Part shown: piece after piece, positions 44,804-54,894 of the stretch | Layout: each line of letters starts with the position of its first letter | Position numbering within the stretch: position 1 is the first letter of the stretch | Program-made: the position numbers and the translations under genes | From: an uncultured Holophagaceae bacterium | GTDB taxonomy: Bacteria; Acidobacteriota; Holophagae; Holophagales; Holophagaceae | DNA: 64,000 nucleotides | Reading direction: 5' to 3' | Assembly (NCBI GenBank): GCA_903884655.1 | Contig: CAISFO010000011.1 | Location: forward strand, 57,055 to 121,054 | The notes under the pieces: generated by a model | Told to the model about the DNA's origin: nothing | Seen by the model: the letters and a program-made list of their open reading frames with translations, nothing else | Database searches by the model: none

Positions 44804-44820
44804 TGGAAAATTACAATCCA
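44804..44820. promoter_or_regulatory. Possible operator upstream of the metal-uptake operon
   Basis: An AT-rich 17-mer with TGGA and TCCA ends as an inverted repeat lies 27 bases upstream of the porin start. A Fur/Zur-type regulator could use it, but the inner bases match poorly as a dyad. Confidence 0.2.
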
Positions 44821-45031
44821 CCGCGAGGTGTCAAAGGTGATTGCAGTGGCCATCTGGGAGCGAGGCTGGAAAGATCGATGCACGGATGATTCCTCTGGTT
44901 GAACTATTTCCCACCCAGCCCAGCCTAGTCAATGAAAACAATTTCCATCTATGCCCCTGCTTTAGACTAAACCGGGTGCCTCGCGAGACGAAGCATTCCT
45001 GACCAGACGTGCCCACGGGGAGGCCTTTGCC

Positions 45032-46255
45032 ATGAAGCGTAAGAAACTGTGGATCCTCGGAGGCGGTCTGGCTGTCCTGATCATCGCCGGGTTGAGCATT
45101 GCCAGCCTGCAGGACCATGGCCTCGCGGTGCAGGTGGCTACCGTGGGCCGGGAGAACCTCCAGGCCAAGGTGAGCGCCAATGGCAAGATCCAGGCGGTCA
45201 CCAAGGCGGACATCTCCGCCAGCATCATGGGCCAGGTCACCCGACTGGCCGTCAAGGAAGGCGATCAGGTCAAGAAGGGCCAGTTCCTCATGGAGATCGA
45301 CCCCCGCAGCGCCAGTGCCAATGCCGATGCGATGAAGGCCGGCCTCCAGGCTGCCCAGTCGGACCTGACCTCGGCCACGGCCAACCTGGCCCAGGCCAAG
45401 TCCGACTTCGACCGGGCCAAGGTGAACCGCGAGGCCGGCATCATCTCCACGGCGGATTTCGAGCATGCCAAGACGGCCTATGAAACCGCCCAGGCGGCCC
45501 AGGAAACGGCCCGCCGCCGGGCGGACCAGGCCAAGGCCAACGTCAACCAGTCCCACGTGGGCCTGGGCTTCTCGACCATCACCGCCCCCATGGACGGCAC
45601 CGTGACCGCACGCCGCATCGAGCTGGGCGAGACCGCCGTGCCCGGCATCCAGAGTCAGCCCGGCACCGTGCTGCTGACGGTCTCCGACATGAGCAAGGTC
45701 GAAGCCGAGATGGAGGTGGACGAGGCCTCCATTCCCACCGTCAAACTGGCCCAGAAGGCCCAGGTCCGCGTCGACGCCTATCCCAACCAGACCTTCGATG
45801 GCGAAGTCACGGAGGTGGGCGGCAGCCCCATCCTGAAGGCCAGCGCCAACGAGGCCATCAAGTTCAAGGTGAAGGTGTGGATCAAGAACCCGCCCCTCAC
45901 CCTCAAGCCCGGCCTGTCCGCCCAGGCGGACATCTTCACCGGCAGCCGGGATCAGGTGCTCGCCATACCCATCCAGTCCCTGGTGACCCGGGAGATCAAG
46001 CTCAAACCCGGTGAGGTGGCCAAGCCTGGAGCACCCCGCGACGAGGAAGGCGTCTGGCTCTTCGATGCCAAGGGCAAGTCCAAATTCGTGCCGGTGAAGA
46101 CCGGTCTCCTGGGCGACCTCAACGTGGAGGTCCTGGACGGACTCAAGGGCGGCGAGAAGGTCATCACCGGTCCCTTCCGGATCCTGCGGGACCTGAAGGG
46201 CGGCGAACAGGTCCGCGAGGACAAGAACAAGAAGAAGGACGAGAAAAAGAGCTGA
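45032..46255 (+). CDS. Membrane-fusion protein, MacA-like
   Basis: The 407-residue protein has one N-terminal membrane helix (7-27), a lipoyl half-motif (SANGKIQAVTKADISASIMGQV), a long alpha-hairpin (about 95-180, rich in Ala/Gln/Lys) and beta-barrel domains, in the HlyD/MacA order. It spans the periplasm, joining inner-membrane permeases to an outer-membrane channel. GGGAGG lies 9 bases before the ATG. The two FtsX permeases follow with 1-base and overlapping spacing. Its C-terminus is Lys/Glu/Asp-rich (VREDKNKKKDEKKS). Confidence 0.88.
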   Translation: MKRKKLWILGGGLAVLIIAGLSIASLQDHGLAVQVATVGRENLQAKVSANGKIQAVTKADISASIMGQVTRLAVKEGDQVKKGQFLMEIDPRSASANADAMKAGLQAAQSDLTSATANLAQAKSDFDRAKVNREAGIISTADFEHAKTAYETAQAAQETARRRADQAKANVNQSHVGLGFSTITAPMDGTVTARRIELGETAVPGIQSQPGTVLLTVSDMSKVEAEMEVDEASIPTVKLAQKAQVRVDAYPNQTFDGEVTEVGGSPILKASANEAIKFKVKVWIKNPPLTLKPGLSAQADIFTGSRDQVLAIPIQSLVTREIKLKPGEVAKPGAPRDEEGVWLFDAKGKSKFVPVKTGLLGDLNVEVLDGLKGGEKVITGPFRILRDLKGGEQVREDKNKKKDEKKS

Positions 46256-46256
46256 C

Positions 46257-47482
46257 ATGTCCTACGAAGAGCTGTTCCGCGTGGCCCTCCAGGCCATCCG
46301 GGCCCACAAGCTCCGCAGCTTCCTCACCCTGCTGGGCATCATCATCGGCGTCACCACCATCGTGGGGGTGGTGGGCATCATCACGGGCCTGAACCGCTAC
46401 GTCCAGGAGAAGGTCATCGTCCTCGCCCCGGACATGTACATCGTCACCCGCTTCGGCATCATCCGCAGCCGCGAGGAGTTTCTGCAGGCTGTCAAGCGGC
46501 CCCAGCTCACCTGGGAGGAGTACCAGCGGGTCAGCAGTGGCATCCTCAGCCACGCCGCCCTCACCGCCACCCGCTCCTTCAAGACCCTCCCGGTGAACTA
46601 CGGGACCCACCGGCTGGCGGACACCTTCGTGGTGGGCAGCACGGCCAACTTCGCCAACATCCTGAACCTCGAGACCGGCGGCAATGGCCGCTTCTTCACC
46701 GAAGGCGAGGACGAGGCGGCCCAGAGTGTGGCCGTCATCGGCTCCGACATCAAGGAAGAGCTCTTTCCCAACCAGGATCCCATCGGCCGCACCATCCTCG
46801 TCCGCGGGCTGCCCTTCCGGGTCATCGGCCACATGGTGAAGGAGGGCAAGGGCCTGGGTGTCAACCGGGATCAGCTGGTGATCATCCCGTTCCAGGTCTA
46901 CCGCAAGAACTTCTTCGCCCCCAACGACCCCCTCGACTACTTCATCAAGGCCAGGGGCGGCGTGGAGGGGCTGAGTGATTCCATCGACGAGACGCGGGCC
47001 TTCCTCCGGGCCCTGCGCCACACCTCCTGGCGGGACCCCGACCCCTTCGGGTTCCTCACCCAGGACCAGCTGCAGGAGCTCTGGCGCCAGATCAGCACGG
47101 CCACCTTCGTGCTGCTCACCCTCATCGCTTCGGTGTCCCTGGGCGTGGGGGGCATCGTCATCATGAACATCATGCTGGTGAGCGTGGCGGAGCGCACCCA
47201 GGAGATCGGCGTGCGCATGGCCCTGGGTGCCTTCAAGCGGGACATCCGGCGCCAGTTCCTCCTGGAGGCGGCACTGCTGTCCATGGCGGGAGGGTTCATC
47301 GGCGTCGTCCTGGGTGGGGCCGTGGCCATGACGGTCAAGGCGGCCACGGGATTCCCGGCCCAGATCACCGTGGGCATCGTGCTGATGGGAGTGGGCCTCT
47401 CCACGGTGGTGGGCCTGCTGGCGGGATTCCTGCCGGCCCGGCGAGCGGCGAACCTGCCCGTCATCGATGCCCTCCGGGCCGA

Positions 47483-47486
<4 letters not shown>
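46257..47486 (+). CDS. ABC transporter permease, MacB/FtsX family, copy 1
   Basis: The 409-residue protein has one N-terminal helix (about 17-40, KLRSFLTLLGIIIGVTTIVGVVGIITG), a large periplasmic MacB-type domain (about 45-270) and three C-terminal helices with GVGGIVIMNIMLVSVAERTQEIGVRMALG. The ending PARRAANLPVIDALRAE is typical. It has no ATP-binding domain, unlike MacB itself. The start follows the adaptor stop by one base. Confidence 0.92.
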
Positions 47487-48787
<1,301 letters not shown>

Positions 48788-48890
48788 GCCTCACCCTTGT
48801 CTTTGGGCCAGCACCTGGGTGCTCGACTTCGTCTCTCGCAAGGCGCCTGCTCACCCGCGAACGGACGCGCCACTGGCGCGGGTCCCGCGG

Positions 48891-48938
48891 CCAGCCCTCA
48901 AGGCCGCGAAGCAAGATCCGATTGCGGCTCTCCGTTAG
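48891..48938 (+). pseudogene. Vestigial 3' end of a further FtsX-type permease
   Basis: Sixteen codons read PALKAAKQDPIAALR and a stop, nearly the C-terminus of the permease ending at 48787 (13 of 15 residues identical). Nine codons differ only synonymously, which suggests the sequence diverged while still coding, as a paralogous gene, before its upstream part was lost. No permease sequence is recognisable further upstream of it. Confidence 0.7.
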
Positions 48939-48953
48939 GAGTGGCGCGGTTGA

Positions 48954-50570
48954 TCAAAGGACACGGAGGACGAGCTCACCTTCAGCCAGAGTAAACTCCG
49001 CCTCGCAAGGCTGGAGCGGCACACTGAAGGCCAGGTCTTCCAGCCCGGTGGTTCCCGCTTCAATCAGGGCCATGATCCCCCGGGGATCGTGGTGGAAGGA
49101 GGCGCGGCGAACAGGCGGTGCTGCCTCATCACCGGGCCCGTCCAGCAAGGCCGAGGAATGGCCGAAGCAGGCGATCACATCGGCGGCCAGGGCACCCAGA
49201 ACGGCCTCACCCCGAGCCTCGAACTGGGACTGAAAGAAGGATCGCTGGGTCTCGATGGGCTCAGCCCCTGGGTGTGTGTCCAACCAATCGGCAAAGGCCT
49301 GGAAGACGCCCGAAGGTGGCAGGTCCAGGGGCCCCAGGAGCATGCCGAACCAGGGTACGGCCCGGCCGTGGTTGTAGAGGGCGTCGCAGCCGTGGGCGAT
49401 GCGGCCGGCCTGTGCCATGTCCTGGGCGCTGAAGGAGGGCGAGGCGAGCACCTGGTAGGGGTTGGCTGCTTCGTAGGCCAATTCCAGCCCCGCGGCCGTT
49501 TCGGCCAGGCGGGTGCCCGGCAGCACCGAGAGCCGGAAGATGTCGAGGTGGTTGGGCACGAGGCCCATGGCAAAATCCACGCTCTCCCGGAACCCTTCCA
49601 GGCTGTCCCCGGGTAGTCCGTAAATGAGGTCGAATCCGTAGGGCACGCCCGCCTCATGGAGCAGCAGGATCTTGGCTTCGAAATCCTCGGCATCGAAGCT
49701 CCGGCTGATGTTCCGGAGCACATCGTCGTGGGCGCTCTGCAGGCCGATCTGGAGGGTGCAGTGGATGGCGGCGAAGAGGCTGGCCATCTCCCGGTCCAGG
49801 AACTCGCTCCGGACCTCGAAGAAGAAGTGAGTGCCGGAGGCCTTGGCCGCGATGAGCCGCAGGACCTGCTTGGCCTGGACCTTCTGGTAGTTGAAGGTCG
49901 GATCCAGTACGAAGACTTCCTGGATGCCCGCGGCCTCGAACAGCGCCAGCTCGGCCTCCACCCGGGCCATGGGAATGCGGCGGGTTCCGGCCGTGCCCCG
50001 GGCCTCGAAGCAGAAATCGCAGGTGAAGGGACAGCCGCGGGAGAGCTCCCACAGGGCGCCGCCGTAGTCGGCGGGCCGCAACGTGCCATCCAGGTACGGG
50101 GAAGGCAGGGCCGCCAGGTCCTGCACGGGCGCGGGCTGCGCCCACGCTGCGATCGCCTCGGGCGTGGCCCCATCGAGCAGACGCTGCACGGCCTCGACGA
50201 TCAGCACCTCCCCCTCCCCCGGCAGCACGAAATCCATGGAGGGATCCGCCTGGATGGCGGCCCTGTCTGCCGTGGCCTCGGGCCCGCCGGCGAAAAGGAT
50301 CAGGCCCGGCCGGGCCGCCTTCAAAAGGGCGGCGATCGCCAGGGTCTGCGTGCGGTTCCAGACATACATGGAGAAGCCCACGGCCTCGGGTCCCAGGGCC
50401 AGGATCCGGGCGGCGCACGCGGCCGGAGGCTCCGCCACGAAGGCATCCACCACCCAGGTCCGGACGACCTCCCCGAAGGTGTCCCGCAGCGCGGAGGCCA
50501 GCATCGCCGGTCCCAGGGGCAGGGCCCGGGGAGAGGGTTCGATGTGGATTGCCACCAGCACCAGCTTCAT
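48954..50570 (-). CDS. B12-binding radical SAM protein
   Basis: The 538-residue protein has a B12-binding-like Rossmann domain (about 1-140, with MLASALRDTF and VGFSMYVWNRT) and a radical SAM barrel with the 4Fe-4S ligands Cys180, Cys184 and Cys187 (SRGCPFTCDFC). The family is involved in varied chemistry such as methyl transfer and natural-product assembly. The His ligand of a B12-binding DXHXXG motif is not obvious, so cobalamin may not be bound. I use the ATG at 50570; it has AGGCGG upstream. It is divergent from the carbonic anhydrase gene, and no biosynthetic partner is next to it. Confidence 0.87.
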   Translation of the reverse strand: MKLVLVAIHIEPSPRALPLGPAMLASALRDTFGEVVRTWVVDAFVAEPPAACAARILALGPEAVGFSMYVWNRTQTLAIAALLKAARPGLILFAGGPEATADRAAIQADPSMDFVLPGEGEVLIVEAVQRLLDGATPEAIAAWAQPAPVQDLAALPSPYLDGTLRPADYGGALWELSRGCPFTCDFCFEARGTAGTRRIPMARVEAELALFEAAGIQEVFVLDPTFNYQKVQAKQVLRLIAAKASGTHFFFEVRSEFLDREMASLFAAIHCTLQIGLQSAHDDVLRNISRSFDAEDFEAKILLLHEAGVPYGFDLIYGLPGDSLEGFRESVDFAMGLVPNHLDIFRLSVLPGTRLAETAAGLELAYEAANPYQVLASPSFSAQDMAQAGRIAHGCDALYNHGRAVPWFGMLLGPLDLPPSGVFQAFADWLDTHPGAEPIETQRSFFQSQFEARGEAVLGALAADVIACFGHSSALLDGPGDEAAPPVRRASFHHDPRGIMALIEAGTTGLEDLAFSVPLQPCEAEFTLAEGELVLRVL

Positions 50571-50701
50571 GGTTCCGCCTGGTACCAGCCTAGGCCACAA
50601 ACACTCTGTGGTGCGTGGTTGGTTCCGCAGCGCGCCTTGACCACGACTCATGCCCCGGGGGCCCGGCACCGATCGATATGGGGATGCCCACTGGAGCTCC
50701 C

Positions 50702-51484
50702 ATGCGACCGCTGTTCATGTTGTTCACCGCCACGGCCTTGTCGCTCCTGGCCCAGGAACATGCCGAGCCGCCTGCCAAGGCCAAGCCTCATGTCGCGGCC
50801 CCGGCCCCGGCGGCCCACCATCCCACCGCCGACCCGGAGGCGCCGGACAATCCCGGCGCGGGTCTGGCCGAGCTGGCCGCCGGCAACGCCCGGTTCGTGG
50901 CCGGGAAGCGCACCCGTACCCTGGACACGGCCCATGACGCCGCCATGCGCGCCGCGCTGACCGGGGGCCAGGCTCCCTTCGCCGTGATCGTCACCTGCTC
51001 CGACAGCCGCGTGCCGGACGCGCTGCTGTTCGATCAGGAGGCCGGCCGCCTCTTCACCATCCGCGAGGCGGGCAACGCCCCTGACCTGCAGGGCATCGCC
51101 TCCGCGGAGTACGCGGCCGAGCACCTGGGCTCCAAGGTCATCGTCGTCATGGGCCACACCAGCTGCGGTGCAGTGAAGGCCGTGCGCGAGGCCAACGGCA
51201 AGCCCCTGCCCCACAACCTCTGGGCCCTCCAGGCCGGCATGGCGGGCCTGCTGGAAAGCACCCCCCAGGATCCCAACGAGGACGCCAGGACCTACGGCGC
51301 CCGGCTCGAGGAGGTCAATGCCCGTCGCCAGGCCCAGGCCATGCTGGACCGCTCTTCATTGCTGCGGGATCTGGCCGCCGCCGAAAAAGTGTGGATCGTC
51401 CCCGCGCTCTACAACCTGGCCAGTGGCAAGGTGAAGTTCTTCAAGCCGGTGAGTCTGGCTGCAACTGCCCCGACGCACCACTGA
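50702..51484 (+). CDS. Exported beta-class carbonic anhydrase
   Basis: The 260-residue enzyme interconverts CO2 and bicarbonate. A signal peptide (1-17, ending LLAQ) is followed by a Pro/Ala/His-rich linker and the beta-CA domain. Zinc ligands Cys99, His152 and Cys155 (TCSDSR, GHTSCGA) and the Asp101-Arg103 dyad are intact. The signal peptide places it in the periplasm. GGAG lies about 5 bases before the ATG. It is followed 17 bases later by the decarboxylase gene. Confidence 0.92.
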   Translation: MRPLFMLFTATALSLLAQEHAEPPAKAKPHVAAPAPAAHHPTADPEAPDNPGAGLAELAAGNARFVAGKRTRTLDTAHDAAMRAALTGGQAPFAVIVTCSDSRVPDALLFDQEAGRLFTIREAGNAPDLQGIASAEYAAEHLGSKVIVVMGHTSCGAVKAVREANGKPLPHNLWALQAGMAGLLESTPQDPNEDARTYGARLEEVNARRQAQAMLDRSSLLRDLAAAEKVWIVPALYNLASGKVKFFKPVSLAATAPTHH

Positions 51485-51501
51485 CCTGCCAAACTGGGGG
51501 C

Positions 51502-52917
51502 ATGGACGCCCAAGACTTCCGCCGCCTCGGTTACCAGCTCGTGGACTGGATCGCGGACTACCGCGAAGGTCTGGAGCGCCTGCCGGTCATGAGCCGGGTC
51601 CAGCCCGGCGAGATCCGGGCCGCCTTCCCGGATCATCCTCCCCAGCACGGGGGCCGCATGGACCAGGCCCTGGCGGCCCTGGAACGGGACGTCATGCCTG
51701 GCATCACCCACTGGAACCACCCATCCTTTTTCGCCTACTTCCCCAGCAACACCAGTTACAGCTCGATCCTCGGCGACCTTGCCGCGTCCGGCATCGGCGC
51801 TCAGGGCATGAGCTGGCAGACCAGCCCCGCCGCCACCGAAGTGGAAGAGGTGGTCATGGACTGGCTGCGGCAGATGGTGGGCCTCAGCCCCGCCTTCACC
51901 GGCGTCATCCACGACACCGCCAGCACCGCCACCTTCACCGCCCTGCTCTGCGCCCGGGAGAAGGTCTCGGGCTACGCCCAGGACGGCGAGGGCCTCCAGA
52001 GCGGCGAGGCGCCCCTGGTGGTCTACGCCTCGGACCAGGGGCACAGCTCCATCGAAAAAGCCGCCCTGCTGGCGGGCTTCGGCCGCAGCTTCCTGCGGCT
52101 CATCCCCACGGATGACAACCATGCCATCCGCCTCGATCACCTGACTGCCGCCATCGAGAAGGATCTGGAGATCGGCCTGCGGCCCTGCGCCCTGGTGGCC
52201 TGCGTGGGCACCACGGGCACCACTTCGGTGGATTCCGTGGCGGCCATGGCGGATCTCGCCGCGCAGCACGGGCTGTGGCTCCATGTGGACGCGGCCATGG
52301 CGGGCACGGCCATGGTGCTGCCGGAGTGCCGCAGGATGTGGGAAGGGATCGAGCGGGCCGACAGCCTGGTCTTCAACCCCCACAAGTGGATGGGCGTGGG
52401 CTTCGACCTCAGCGCCTACTTCGTGCGCGACCCCCAGCACCTCATCCGCGTCATGAGCACCAACCCCAGCTACCTGCGCACGGCCCAGGACGGCCAGGTG
52501 AGCAACTTCCGCGACTGGCACATCCAGCTGGGCCGCCGCTTCCGGGCCCTCAAACTCTGGTTCTACCTCATGGATGTGGGCGTGGAAGGCCTGCAGGCCC
52601 GCCTGCGGCGCGACCTGGCGAACGCCCAGTGGCTGCGGGAGCAGGTGGACGCCTCGCCCGACTGGGAGCGCCTGGCCCCCGTGCCCCTGCAGACCGTGTG
52701 CCTCCGGCATCTCAAGCCTGGCCTGGACGAGGCCGCCCTGGCCGCCCACAACCTCGCCATCGCCCGCGCCATCAACGAGGGCGGCAGCGCCTACCTCACG
52801 CCCTCGGTGCTCAAGGGGAAGCAGCTGCTCCGGGTGAGCATCGGCGCCGAGACCACCGAGCGGCGGCATGTGGAAGCGCTCTGGGAGGCCTTGAAGGCGG
52901 TGGCCGCCGAAGCCTGA
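51502..52917 (+). CDS. PLP-dependent amino-acid decarboxylase, group II (AADC-like)
   Basis: The 471-residue cytoplasmic enzyme decarboxylates an aromatic or related L-amino acid. Lys295 in FNPHKWMGVGF is the PLP Schiff-base lysine, Asp263 (HVDAAMAG) binds the pyridine nitrogen and His181 (DQGHSS) stacks over the ring. The N-terminal region WIADYREGLERLPV and THWNHPSFFAYFP match aromatic-L-amino-acid decarboxylases. Substrate choice (Tyr, Trp, Dopa, Phe) is not readable. Only weak G-rich sequence precedes the ATG. Confidence 0.9.
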   Translation: MDAQDFRRLGYQLVDWIADYREGLERLPVMSRVQPGEIRAAFPDHPPQHGGRMDQALAALERDVMPGITHWNHPSFFAYFPSNTSYSSILGDLAASGIGAQGMSWQTSPAATEVEEVVMDWLRQMVGLSPAFTGVIHDTASTATFTALLCAREKVSGYAQDGEGLQSGEAPLVVYASDQGHSSIEKAALLAGFGRSFLRLIPTDDNHAIRLDHLTAAIEKDLEIGLRPCALVACVGTTGTTSVDSVAAMADLAAQHGLWLHVDAAMAGTAMVLPECRRMWEGIERADSLVFNPHKWMGVGFDLSAYFVRDPQHLIRVMSTNPSYLRTAQDGQVSNFRDWHIQLGRRFRALKLWFYLMDVGVEGLQARLRRDLANAQWLREQVDASPDWERLAPVPLQTVCLRHLKPGLDEAALAAHNLAIARAINEGGSAYLTPSVLKGKQLLRVSIGAETTERRHVEALWEALKAVAAEA

Positions 52918-52948
52918 GGCGCCCCTGGCCATTCAGCGGCTGGAATGA

Positions 52949-52976
52949 CACGGGCGGGCCTGGTGGCCCGCCCGTG
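52949..52976. terminator. Bidirectional hairpin terminator
   Basis: A perfect 12-bp stem (CACGGGCGGGCC and GGCCCGCCCGTG, 4-base loop) lies between the convergent decarboxylase and propeller-1 genes. The T-run is weak on both sides, so it may act with Rho. Confidence 0.75.
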
Positions 52977-53029
52977 CTGTTGACTGGTCCTTTCATCGCG
53001 CCGGGTCCCATCGAAGACCCGCCGGAAAG

Positions 53030-54697
53030 CTAGTGCTTCACGAGCACGATGCCATTGGGTCCCGAGCCCACGAAGACCGTGGCCGGAGTCATGGGACTCA
53101 GGGCACCGTTCGCGCCGATGAGATATTGCGTGACGATGTTGGTGGCCCCAGCCCCGAAGCCGCTGGTCATGTAGAGGTGGGTACCCGTGGCATCCACCTG
53201 GAGGTTGGTGCCCGGGCTCGTGGCGCCCACGGAGGCGGGCGTCATGGGCGTGAGGGTGCCATCCGCACCGATGGTGAACTGGGAGATGGCCGCCGCGGTC
53301 GAGCCTTCATTCGCCACATAGGCGTACTTGCCGGTGGGGTCGATGGTGATCCAGGCTGCGCCCTGAATGGGGCCATCCACCTTGGTCTGGGCCAGCTGCG
53401 TGAGGGCGCCCGTGACGGCATCGATGGTGTATTCCAGGATGCCCCCGTAGTAGTCGGTGACATAGGCGTACTTGCCCGAGGGGTGAACCGTGATCGCGAA
53501 GGTGGTGTGGCCACCCGTGTTGAAGGCGGGGACCGTGGCCGGCGTCAGCGCCGTGAGCGCCCCGGTGGTCGAGTTGATGGCGTACTGGCTGATGAAGGCG
53601 CTGTCGGCCACATACAGGAAGCTGCCCGAGGGATGGATCGCCATGAACTGCGGGAAGAGGCCGCCCGGAGTGGTGGAGGCGGGCGTGAGGGCCCCGGTGG
53701 CGCCCAGGGTGTACTGGACCACGGTGGACTTCGAATTGTTCGAACTCGGCGCATAGGCCCACTTGCCCGAGGGATGGACGGCGATGTCGGTGAACAGGCC
53801 ACCCTCCGCGATGGCGGCCGGGGTCATGGGGGCAAGCGTCCCGTCGGCGCCGATGGTGTACTGGGAGATGCTGCCGTACGAGGTGTTCGTGGCGCCTTTC
53901 AGGTTGACCACATAGAGGTACTTCCCGGCGGGGTCCACCGCCAGGCTGTTGGGGTCGAGCTCACAGGCGACCGAGGGTGGCGCCAGCGCGGTGAGCGCGC
54001 CGGTCGAGCCGATGCTGAGCTGCGAGACCGTGGCTTCGTACTGGTTCACCGTATAGGCGAAGCCCTGGCCAGTGGCGGCAGACCACTGGGCATACAGGGT
54101 CACGGCCGCGGCGCCCATGCTGAAGGTCTGGCCTGCCGTGTAGGCCGTGCCCGTGCCGCCCGCCACCGTGTTCCAGCCCGTGAAGGTACTGCCGGTCTTC
54201 ACGAGGCTGCCGGTGTTGCCGAGCACGGTGACCGTCGCGCCCTGCTGGTAGGCCGTGGCATCCACAGGGACGCTGCCGCCGGTGCTGCCGTTGCCATTGT
54301 AGGTCACGGTGTAGGTGGCGGGTCCGGCCGCCCACTGGGCGTAGAGGGTCACGGCCGCTGCACCCATGGTGAAGGTCTGGCCCGCCGTGTACGCCGTGCC
54401 CGTTCCGCCCGCCACGGTGTTCCAGCCCGTGAAGGAATAGCCAGTCTTCGCAAGGCCGCCCGTGTTTCCGAGCACCGTGACCGTCTGACCCTGCTGGTAG
54501 AGCCCAGAATCCAGCGGCACACTGCCGCCAGTGCTGCCGTTGCCGTTGTACGTCACCGAGTAGCTCGCGGGTGTGACCACAGGGATGGGGCTCGACCCGC
54601 CCCCTCCGCCGCCGCAGGCCAGCGCCAGCAGGGTGAACGCAGTGGCCGCCAGGCCCAGTGCGGTGAAATACCAGGTTCGACCAGGACCGCTTCCCAT
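53030..54697 (-). CDS. Propeller lipoprotein 1 with two InlB-type repeats (module copy 1)
   Basis: The 555-residue product has a signal sequence ending LLALACGGGG, so Cys28 is a likely lipid anchor followed by a Gly spacer. Two Listeria-Bacteroides (InlB B-type) repeats follow at about 45-120 and 125-200 (VTYNGNGSTGGSVP, FTGWNTVAGGTGTAY). From about 210 a seven-bladed lactonase-like propeller runs to the end, with repeated HPSGKYAYV and IGADGTLTPMTPA patterns. GGAGG lies 4 bases before the ATG. It is divergent from an ECF sigma gene, and paralogous to 58416-59828. A surface binding or sensing role is inference. Confidence 0.85.
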   Translation of the reverse strand: MGSGPGRTWYFTALGLAATAFTLLALACGGGGGGSSPIPVVTPASYSVTYNGNGSTGGSVPLDSGLYQQGQTVTVLGNTGGLAKTGYSFTGWNTVAGGTGTAYTAGQTFTMGAAAVTLYAQWAAGPATYTVTYNGNGSTGGSVPVDATAYQQGATVTVLGNTGSLVKTGSTFTGWNTVAGGTGTAYTAGQTFSMGAAAVTLYAQWSAATGQGFAYTVNQYEATVSQLSIGSTGALTALAPPSVACELDPNSLAVDPAGKYLYVVNLKGATNTSYGSISQYTIGADGTLAPMTPAAIAEGGLFTDIAVHPSGKWAYAPSSNNSKSTVVQYTLGATGALTPASTTPGGLFPQFMAIHPSGSFLYVADSAFISQYAINSTTGALTALTPATVPAFNTGGHTTFAITVHPSGKYAYVTDYYGGILEYTIDAVTGALTQLAQTKVDGPIQGAAWITIDPTGKYAYVANEGSTAAAISQFTIGADGTLTPMTPASVGATSPGTNLQVDATGTHLYMTSGFGAGATNIVTQYLIGANGALSPMTPATVFVGSGPNGIVLVKH

Positions 54698-54717
54698 AGT
54701 GCCTCCAGGGGGTGGAA

Positions 54718-54803
54718 GTTAGAAATTTCCGCACAAGCGCCAAAATCGACGATTCTTTGCACGGCTATACCCTGGACTGCGCAAACTGGGATAAAGATGA
54801 CTC
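54718..54803. promoter_or_regulatory. Conserved divergent control region, module copy 1
   Basis: GTTAGAAATTTCCGCA (54718-54733), with the palindromic core GAAATTTC, and a 25-base element at 54779-54803 (ending AAGATGACTC) recur before the second module at the same order and nearly the same spacing. They lie between propeller 1 and sigma factor 1, so they are the likely divergent promoter/operator. Confidence 0.7.
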
Positions 54804-54894
54804 AAGGTTTTTTTGAACCCGGTGACGACACCTTTCTGGTGGCTTAGCCCCCCAATAGTCGACCCAGCTACCCGCAACGCAAATGGGGATGCCC

